Below, one piece after another: positions 58,635 through 64,000 of a DNA stretch of 64,000 nt. A model generated the notes under the pieces. That model did not search any database. It was not told the origin of the DNA and saw only the letters and a program-made list of their open reading frames with translations. Position numbers and translations under genes: made by a program. Source of the DNA: Denitratimonas sp037478135 (GTDB taxonomy: Bacteria > Pseudomonadota > Gammaproteobacteria > Xanthomonadales > Xanthomonadaceae); contig NZ_JBBHDV010000006.1 of the NCBI RefSeq assembly GCF_037478135.1, positions 62,001-126,000 on the forward strand, in the 5' to 3' direction. How positions within the stretch are numbered: position 1 is the first letter of the stretch; the number at the start of each line of letters is the position of its first letter.

Positions 58635-59753
58635 ATGGACATCGGTTACTTCCTCAAGCTCATGACCGAGAAAAACGCCTCGGACATGTTCCTGACGACC
58701 GGCGCACCGGTGAACATCAAGGTCGAGGGCAAGCTCTATCCGCTCGGCAGCACGGGATTGCCGGCCGGCATGGTCAAGAAGATCGCCTATTCGCTGATGG
58801 ACGAGGGCCAGGTGCCGCAGTTCGAGCGCGATCTGGAGCTGAACATGGCGATCGCGGTGAAGGACGCCGGCCGCTTCCGCGTCAACGTGTTCAAGCAGCG
58901 CGGCGAAGTGGGCATGGTGATCCGCGCGATCAAGAGCGAAATCCCGACGATCGAGCAGCTCAAGCTGCCGCCGATCCTGAAGGACATCATCATGGAGCCG
59001 CGCGGGCTGGTGCTGGTGGTCGGCTCCACCGGCTCGGGCAAATCGACCTCGCTGGCGGCGATGATCGATCACCGCAACACCAACACCACCGGCCATATCC
59101 TCACGGTCGAGGATCCGATCGAATTCCTGCACCGGCACAAGAAATCCATCGTCAACCAGCGCGAGGTCGGGCTCGATACGCACGGTTTCCACAACGCGCT
59201 GAAGAACGCGATGCGCGAGGCGCCGGACGTGATCCTGATCGGCGAAATCCTCGATCAGGTGACGATGGAGGCGGCCATCTCCTTCGCCGAAACCGGCCAT
59301 CTGTGCCTGGCCACGCTGCACTCCAACAACGCCGACCAGACGCTTGAGCGCATCCTCAACTTCTTCCCCGAGGCCGCGCACAAGAACATCCTGATGAACC
59401 TGTCGCTGAACCTGAAGGCGGTCATCAGCCAGCGTCTGGTGGTCGGCAATGACGGCAAGCGCCTGCCGGCGGCCGAAATCCTGATCAACACGCCGCTGAT
59501 CCGCGACATCATCCGCCGGGGTCAGGTGCACGAGGTCAAGGAAGCGATGGAGCGCTCGCTGCAGGAGGGCATGCAGACCTTCGACCAGGACCTGTTCCGG
59601 ATGTACAAGGATGGCCGCATCGAGTTGGAAGAGGCGCTGCGCAAGGCCGATTCGCGCGATGGCCTGGCATTGAAGATCCGCCTGTCAGAAGGCGGTGCCG
59701 GCGAACACGATCCCTACGCCGACACCTTCAACGCACCCGACGCTTTCAGCTGA
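58635..59753 (+). CDS. pilU: Type IV pilus retraction accessory ATPase PilU
   Basis: A 372-residue hexameric secretion-superfamily ATPase that assists PilT in pilus retraction at the inner-membrane base. Walker A is VVGSTGSGKSTSLAAM; the His-box region is GHLCLATLHSNNADQTLERI. The length and the C-terminal extension favour PilU over PilT. The usual Asp-box GE[IM]RD reads GEILD here (Arg replaced by Leu, codon CTC). ATG 58635 begins MDIGYFLKLMTEKNASD. No pilT lies alongside. Confidence 0.93.
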   Translation: MDIGYFLKLMTEKNASDMFLTTGAPVNIKVEGKLYPLGSTGLPAGMVKKIAYSLMDEGQVPQFERDLELNMAIAVKDAGRFRVNVFKQRGEVGMVIRAIKSEIPTIEQLKLPPILKDIIMEPRGLVLVVGSTGSGKSTSLAAMIDHRNTNTTGHILTVEDPIEFLHRHKKSIVNQREVGLDTHGFHNALKNAMREAPDVILIGEILDQVTMEAAISFAETGHLCLATLHSNNADQTLERILNFFPEAAHKNILMNLSLNLKAVISQRLVVGNDGKRLPAAEILINTPLIRDIIRRGQVHEVKEAMERSLQEGMQTFDQDLFRMYKDGRIELEEALRKADSRDGLALKIRLSEGGAGEHDPYADTFNAPDAFS

Positions 59754-59795
59754 GCCACACTGTGCGTCACGACGATGGCCACGGCGCGCCACCTA

Positions 59796-60458
59796 TCACG
59801 CCGGCGGCGCATCCGACTGGGCTTCGGGCAACGCGGCACGGAAAGCATCCAGCGCCTGGCAATTGGCCTCGATCCGCAGCAGGCTCGGATACCGCGACAG
59901 ATCCAGCGCAAACCGGCGCGCGTTGTACAGCTGCGGTACCAGACAGCAATCAGCCAGCGACGGCATCTCGCCTTCGCAGAAGTCGCCGGTGGACGGATGC
60001 CCGGCCAGCATCGCTTCGATCGCTTCAAACCCTTGCGCCATCCAGTGCCGCATCCAGTCGCTGCGTGCGTCTGCCGCCACACCCAGCTCGCGTTCCAGAT
60101 ACTGCATCACGCGCAGATTGTTGAGCGGGTGGATATCGCAGGCCACCGCCTGCGCGATGGCGCGCACCCGGGCACGATCGCGCGCGGTGCTGGGCAGCAG
60201 TGGCGGGTCCGGATGCAGCTCGTCCAGGTATTCGATGATCGCCAGTGACTGGCGGATGCTGCGCTCGCCATCCTGCAATACCGGCACCGTGCCCTGTGGA
60301 TTGAGGGCGCGAAACTCGGGCCGGTGCTGTTCGCCGCCATCGCGTACCAGATGCACCGGCACCTGTTCGTAAGGCAGCTGCTTCAGGTTCAGCGCGATGC
60401 GCACGCGGTAGGCGGCACTGGAGCGCCAGTAGCCGTACAGACGAAGTTTGCCGCTCAT
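59796..60458 (-). CDS. maiA: Maleylacetoacetate isomerase
   Basis: Converts maleylacetoacetate to fumarylacetoacetate using glutathione, in tyrosine breakdown. A 220-residue zeta-class GST with the diagnostic LYGYWRSSAAYRVRIALN (SSAAYRVRI, catalytic serines), NPQGTVPVL and QSLAIIEYLDE. Last gene of the minus-strand hppD-hmgA-fah-maiA group, 78 bases after fah. Confidence 0.95.
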   Translation of the reverse strand: MSGKLRLYGYWRSSAAYRVRIALNLKQLPYEQVPVHLVRDGGEQHRPEFRALNPQGTVPVLQDGERSIRQSLAIIEYLDELHPDPPLLPSTARDRARVRAIAQAVACDIHPLNNLRVMQYLERELGVAADARSDWMRHWMAQGFEAIEAMLAGHPSTGDFCEGEMPSLADCCLVPQLYNARRFALDLSRYPSLLRIEANCQALDAFRAALPEAQSDAPPA

Positions 60459-60536
60459 GTCGTATCCCTCCGTTGCGGTGGGATGCAGCGTACCGCGAAG
60501 CGCGCCCGGCTGCGCAAGCCCGGGCGCGGGATGCGA

Positions 60537-61529
60537 TCAGACTTGGATGCGCTGTTGGATCGCACCGAAGATCGTGGCACCGTCGGCATCCAGCATCTCG
60601 ATCCGCACGACATCGCCGTCGCGCATGAACGGGGTGATCGGCGCGCCGGTTTCCAGCGCCTCCACAGTGCGCTTTTCGGCAAAGCACGAAGCACCCAGCG
60701 AGGTATCCTGATTGGCCACCGTGCCCGAACCGACCAGGGTGCCGGCGGTCAGCGGCCGGGTGCGCGCGGCATGCGCGACGAGCTGACCGAAATCGAACTG
60801 CATGTCGACACCGGCTTCCGGTGCGCCGAACCATTCGCCATTGACGTGCGTCAGCATCGGCCGGTGCAGCTTGCAGCCGCGCCAGGCATCGCCCAGCTCG
60901 TCGGGCGTGACGAACACCGGGCTCAGCGCCGAACGCGGCTTGGATTGAAGGAAACCGAAACCCTTGGCCAGTTCGCCCGGAATCAGATTGCGCAGCGAGA
61001 CATCGTTGACCAGCCCGACCAGCACGATGTGCCTGGCCGCCGCTTCCGGCGTCACGCCCATCGGCACGTCGTCGGTCACCACGATCACCTCGGCTTCCAG
61101 GTCGATGCCCATGTCCTCGCTCGGCACCTGCACCGGGTCGCGCGGGCCGAGGAAGCCGGCGCTGGTGGCCTGGTACATCAGCGGATCGGTGTAGAAACTT
61201 TCCGGCACCTGTGCGCCACGCGCGCGGCGTACCCGTTCCACATGCGGCAGATAGGCCGAGCCGTCGACGAACTCGAAGGCGCGCGGCAAAGGCGCGGCCA
61301 GCTGCGCCATGTCCAGCTCGAACACCGGCATACCGTTGATCGTGGACACCTTCGGCGCCTCGATCGCCTCGGCCACGGTGGCAAGACGCGGCGACAACAC
61401 GGCCCAGTCGTCCAGTGCAGCCTGCAGGGTGGCGGCGATCTCGGGCACCTGCACGGCGCGCGCCAGATCGCGCGAAACCACGATCAGGGTGCCGTCGCGG
61501 CCACCGGATTTGAGCGAAGCAAGTTTCAT
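60537..61529 (-). CDS. Fumarylacetoacetate hydrolase family enzyme
   Basis: Expected to cleave fumarylacetoacetate to fumarate and acetoacetate, closing the homogentisate pathway. 330 residues. FAH-fold metal ligands lie in the acidic DMGIDLEAEVIVVTDD segment; other conserved parts are LVGLVNDVSLRNLIPGE and GTLVGSGTVAN. It is shorter than the 420-residue animal-type enzyme, as in Xanthomonas. ATG 61527-61529 (MKLASLKSGGRDG) is the family start. A palindromic element separates it from hmgA. Confidence 0.92.
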   Translation of the reverse strand: MKLASLKSGGRDGTLIVVSRDLARAVQVPEIAATLQAALDDWAVLSPRLATVAEAIEAPKVSTINGMPVFELDMAQLAAPLPRAFEFVDGSAYLPHVERVRRARGAQVPESFYTDPLMYQATSAGFLGPRDPVQVPSEDMGIDLEAEVIVVTDDVPMGVTPEAAARHIVLVGLVNDVSLRNLIPGELAKGFGFLQSKPRSALSPVFVTPDELGDAWRGCKLHRPMLTHVNGEWFGAPEAGVDMQFDFGQLVAHAARTRPLTAGTLVGSGTVANQDTSLGASCFAEKRTVEALETGAPITPFMRDGDVVRIEMLDADGATIFGAIQQRIQV

Positions 61530-61562
61530 CGTAAGTATTCCTCGAAAAGTGTGGTTCTTCGG

Positions 61563-61700
61563 CTCCCTCTCCCCTGCCAACGGCGGGGAAGAGGGACGGG
61601 CTGAGGGGGATTTTCGCTGCGGCCAAAAGCCAAAGCACTCGCGCCTATGGCGCTCACACCCTCGCCCTGGCCCTCTCCCCCGCACACGGGGGAGAGGGGA
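61563..61700. repeat. Dispersed palindromic element, copy 3 (inverted), between hmgA and fah
   Basis: Carries AAGCACTCGCGCC, three bases, GGCGCTC (61633-61655), the exact inverse of the shared core at 2363 and 37619. It is bounded by CCTCTCCCC-type palindromes (61565-61595 and 61671-61699). It fills the leader of fah. Confidence 0.8.
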
Positions 61701-61709
61701 TCAAACGAT

Positions 61710-62996
61710 TCACGGCAACTGGAAGTGGCGCTCCAGCCCGCGCCAGCATTCGCTGTAGTCCTGCTGCCGGAACGGCGCATCCAACGCCTGCCGCGCCGGG
61801 CACAGCACCGCACGGGTTTCGAACATGAAGGCCATCGTATCGGCGATGACATCGGGGCGGGATAGATCGGCGGCACTGGCCTTGTCGAACGTCGCCCGAT
61901 CCGGCCCGTGGCCGGTGAAGCTGTTGTGCAGCGAACTGCCGCCGGGCACGAAACCTTCCGCCTTGGCATCGTAGACGCCGTGTACCAGCCCCATGAACTC
62001 GCTGGCCACATTGCGGTGGAACCACGGCGGGCGGAAGGTGTCCTGCGCCACCAGCCAGCGCGGCGGGAAGATCGCGAAATCCATATTGCTCACGCCCGGC
62101 GTATCGCTGGACGAATGCAGCACAAGGAAGATCGACGGATCCGGATGGTCGTAGCTGATCGAGCCGATGGTGTTGAAGCGCCGCAGATCGTAGCGGTACG
62201 GCGCGTAATTGCCGTGCCAGGCGACCACGTCCAGCGGCGAATGCTCCATCGTGCTGCGCCACAGCGCGCCCTGGAACTTGGCGACCAGCTCGACCTCGTC
62301 ATCGACATCTTCGTACGCCGCCACCGGGGTTTCGAAATCGCGCGGATTGGCCAGCCCGTTGGAACCGATCGGGCCCAGATCCGGCAGCTTCAGCAGCGCA
62401 CCGAAGTTCTCGCAGACATAGCCGCGCACGGGGCCATCCGGCAATTCCACCCGGAAACGGATGCCGCGCGGGATCACCGCGATCTGCTGCGGCTCCACTT
62501 CAATCACCCCCAATTCGGTGACCAGCCGCAACGCACCGTGCTGCGGCACTATCAGCATTTCCGCATCGGCGTTGTAGAACACCCGCGCCTGCATCGAGGC
62601 ATTGGCCGCGTACAGATGGATGCCGACGCCGCTCTGCGCCGCCGGCCCGCCGTTGCCGGCCATCGTGAACAGGCCATCGACGAAATCGGTCGGCGTTTCG
62701 GGCCACGGCAGCGGCGACCAGCGCAGCGGGTCCGGCGTGGCCGCCGCTTCGGCGAAGCGGTTGTGGAAATACGGATGCGCCTGCGGCGAGAACCCGCCGG
62801 CGAACGCCGCCGGCCGGATGCGGTACAACCAGCTGCGCCTATTGCTGGCACGCGGCGCGGTGAAGGCGGTACCGGACAGCTGCTCGGCGTACAGCCCCAG
62901 CGGCGCGCGCTGCGGCGAATTGCGCCCCACCGGCAACGCCCCGGGCACCGCCTCGGTCGCGAACTCGTTGCCGAAACCGGTCATATAGTTCGTCAT
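61710..62996 (-). CDS. hmgA: Homogentisate 1,2-dioxygenase
   Basis: Opens the aromatic ring of homogentisate to maleylacetoacetate with Fe(II) and O2. 428 residues. Diagnostic segments are MTGFGNEFATEAVPGALP at the start, NRRSWLYRIRP, and the iron site FHRNVASEFMGLVHG (His and Glu) with GHGPD (His). ATG 62994-62996 follows a GAGG-like site; a TTG 21 bases upstream is unlikely. It follows hppD on the same strand. Confidence 0.97.
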   Translation of the reverse strand: MTNYMTGFGNEFATEAVPGALPVGRNSPQRAPLGLYAEQLSGTAFTAPRASNRRSWLYRIRPAAFAGGFSPQAHPYFHNRFAEAAATPDPLRWSPLPWPETPTDFVDGLFTMAGNGGPAAQSGVGIHLYAANASMQARVFYNADAEMLIVPQHGALRLVTELGVIEVEPQQIAVIPRGIRFRVELPDGPVRGYVCENFGALLKLPDLGPIGSNGLANPRDFETPVAAYEDVDDEVELVAKFQGALWRSTMEHSPLDVVAWHGNYAPYRYDLRRFNTIGSISYDHPDPSIFLVLHSSSDTPGVSNMDFAIFPPRWLVAQDTFRPPWFHRNVASEFMGLVHGVYDAKAEGFVPGGSSLHNSFTGHGPDRATFDKASAADLSRPDVIADTMAFMFETRAVLCPARQALDAPFRQQDYSECWRGLERHFQLP

Positions 62997-63018
62997 TTCA
63001 GCCTCGCTTTCTATCAAG

Positions 63019-63041
63019 CCCCTCTCCCGCCGGGAGAGGGG
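63019..63041. repeat. Short CCCTCTCCCG/CGGGAGAGGG palindrome between hppD and hmgA
   Basis: CCCCTCTCCCG pairs with CGGGAGAGGGG. It matches the end hairpin of the dispersed palindromic elements but lacks their core, so it may be a solo remnant or a simple hairpin 12 bases past the hppD stop. Confidence 0.55.
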
Positions 63042-63052
63042 TTTTCTCCCGC

Positions 63053-64000
63053 TTACAGCACGCCGCGGCGCATCTGGTCGCGTTCGATGCTTTCGAACAG
63101 CGCCTGGAAGTTGCCTTCGCCGAAGCCTTCGTTGCCCTTGCGCTGGATGATCTCGAAGAAGATCGGTCCCAGCGCGTTCTGGGTGAAGATCTGCAGCAGC
63201 TTGCGCTGCTTGGTTTCAGGATCGGCGTCGATCAGGATCGCGTTGCGGCGCAGGCGTTCGACATCCTCGCCGTGGTTCGGGATGCGCTCGTCGATGTAAT
63301 TGAAGTAGGCATCCGGGGTATCGAGGAAGGCGATGCCGGCGGCGCGCATTTTTTCCACCGTCTCGTAGATGTCGTCGGTGAAGCAGGCGATGTGCTGGAT
63401 GCCCTCACCCTTGTACTGGTCCAGATATTCGTTGATCTGCGACTTGGGATCGGAGGATTCGTTGAGCGGAATGCGCACCATTCCGTCCGGCGCGGTCATC
63501 GCCTTGGACAGCAGGCCGGTCTTGGCGCCCTTGATGTCGAAGTAGCGGATCTCGCGGAAGTTGAACAGGCGCTCGTAGTAGTCCGACCACTTCGCCATGT
63601 TGCCTTCGTAGAGATTGTGGGTCAGGTGGTCGATGAAGGTCAGACCGAAACCCTTCGGCATCAGGTCCACGCCGGGCAGGACTTCGTAATCCGGATCATG
63701 GATCGTGCCCTTGGTGTCGTAGCGGTCCACCAGATACAGCATGCAGCCGCCGATGCCCTTGATCACCGGCGCGGCCACGGCCTTGCTCAGCTCGTCGTTC
63801 GCGTCGAAGGCCTCGGCGCCGTTCTTCAGCGCCTGCACCCGCACCCACTCGGCCAGCTTGTTGAAGCGGATCGCGAAACCACAGGCGGAAGGCCCGTGTT
63901 CGGCGGCAAAACGCGCCGCGAACGAATCCGGATCCTCGTTGATCAGGAAGGTGCAGTCGCCCTGCCGGTAGGTGCTGATCGGGCGGGTCTTGTGGCGCGC
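63053..64000 (-). CDS. hppD: 4-hydroxyphenylpyruvate dioxygenase (5' part beyond the window)
   Basis: Converts 4-hydroxyphenylpyruvate to homogentisate with Fe(II) and O2. 316 residues to the window edge, C-terminal end complete. Two vicinal-oxygen-chelate halves are seen; iron ligands are likely the His in LTFIDHLTHNL, the His in EGIQHIACFTDDIY and the Glu in NALGPIFFEIIQRKGNEGFG. The C-terminal gating helix region GNFQALFESIERDQMRRG is present. The N-terminal part continues past 64000. First known gene of the tyrosine-degradation group. Confidence 0.95.
   Translation of the reverse strand, partial: ARHKTRPISTYRQGDCTFLINEDPDSFAARFAAEHGPSACGFAIRFNKLAEWVRVQALKNGAEAFDANDELSKAVAAPVIKGIGGCMLYLVDRYDTKGTIHDPDYEVLPGVDLMPKGFGLTFIDHLTHNLYEGNMAKWSDYYERLFNFREIRYFDIKGAKTGLLSKAMTAPDGMVRIPLNESSDPKSQINEYLDQYKGEGIQHIACFTDDIYETVEKMRAAGIAFLDTPDAYFNYIDERIPNHGEDVERLRRNAILIDADPETKQRKLLQIFTQNALGPIFFEIIQRKGNEGFGEGNFQALFESIERDQMRRGVL

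Overview
The window is GC-rich, densely coded chromosomal DNA of a gammaproteobacterium, most likely of the order Xanthomonadales (Lysobacteraceae/Rhodanobacteraceae type). The inference rests on core genes that look gammaproteobacterial (mutS, folC-dedD-cvpA-purF, rne divergent from rluC, gmk, rpoZ-spoT-ridA-recG, pilU) together with lineage-typical extras: an S46 dipeptidyl-peptidase, a glutaredoxin/A-type/rhodanese triple fusion, an IPTL-CTERM-like cell-surface protein, and a secreted protein ending in a FADGFE-type tail. No rRNA, tRNA, CRISPR array, prophage or complete insertion sequence was seen.

Layout. 1-3929: end of a TerC/CBS/CorC membrane protein and mutS. 3930-16821: accessory region with a possible gene remnant, a secreted beta-propeller-like protein, a glutathione S-transferase, a one-protein hybrid two-component system and a 1907-residue surface protein. 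16822-19627: metY and a CDF-like cation transporter. 19706-25035, minus strand: folC-dedD-cvpA-purF followed by a DUF455 ferritin-like gene coupled to purF. 25343-31681: S46 peptidase, tdh, an ACE-like M2 peptidase lipoprotein and a GacA/UvrY-type regulator. 31800-36706: rne, split by an in-frame amber codon, and divergent rluC. 36811-44159: an envelope operon of PspA, a Vps4/FtsH-class AAA+ ATPase, a membrane coiled-coil protein, a substrate-binding/OmpA fusion and an AsmA-like protein. 44404-47741: cystathionine beta-synthase, an Uma2 nuclease-fold gene and cystathionine gamma-lyase/synthase. 47872-56337: glutaredoxin fusion, small lipoprotein, gmk, rpoZ, spoT, ridA, recG, nucleoside hydrolase. 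56574-59753: YdcH-like protein, OmpA plus DUF4398 lipoprotein, pilU. 59796-64000, minus strand: tyrosine/homogentisate catabolism in the order hppD, hmgA, fah, maiA.

How the genes fit together. Secreted peptidases (S46, M2), threonine dehydrogenase and the complete homogentisate branch suggest growth on peptides and amino acids. metY, cbs and the gamma-lyase cover homocysteine formation and transsulfuration. The four downstream genes of the PspA locus are joined by four-base ATGA overlaps, so they are probably made together. Because PspA belongs to the ESCRT-III superfamily, a neighbouring AAA+ ATPase of the Vps4/FtsH class is the most suggestive system in the window.

The strongest sequence oddities are the amber codon in rne with about 519 open codons after it; a dispersed palindromic element whose copies lie between pspA and the ATPase gene, between fah and hmgA, and in frame inside mutS; and a long GRTGCA hexanucleotide tract in the 3' part of rne.
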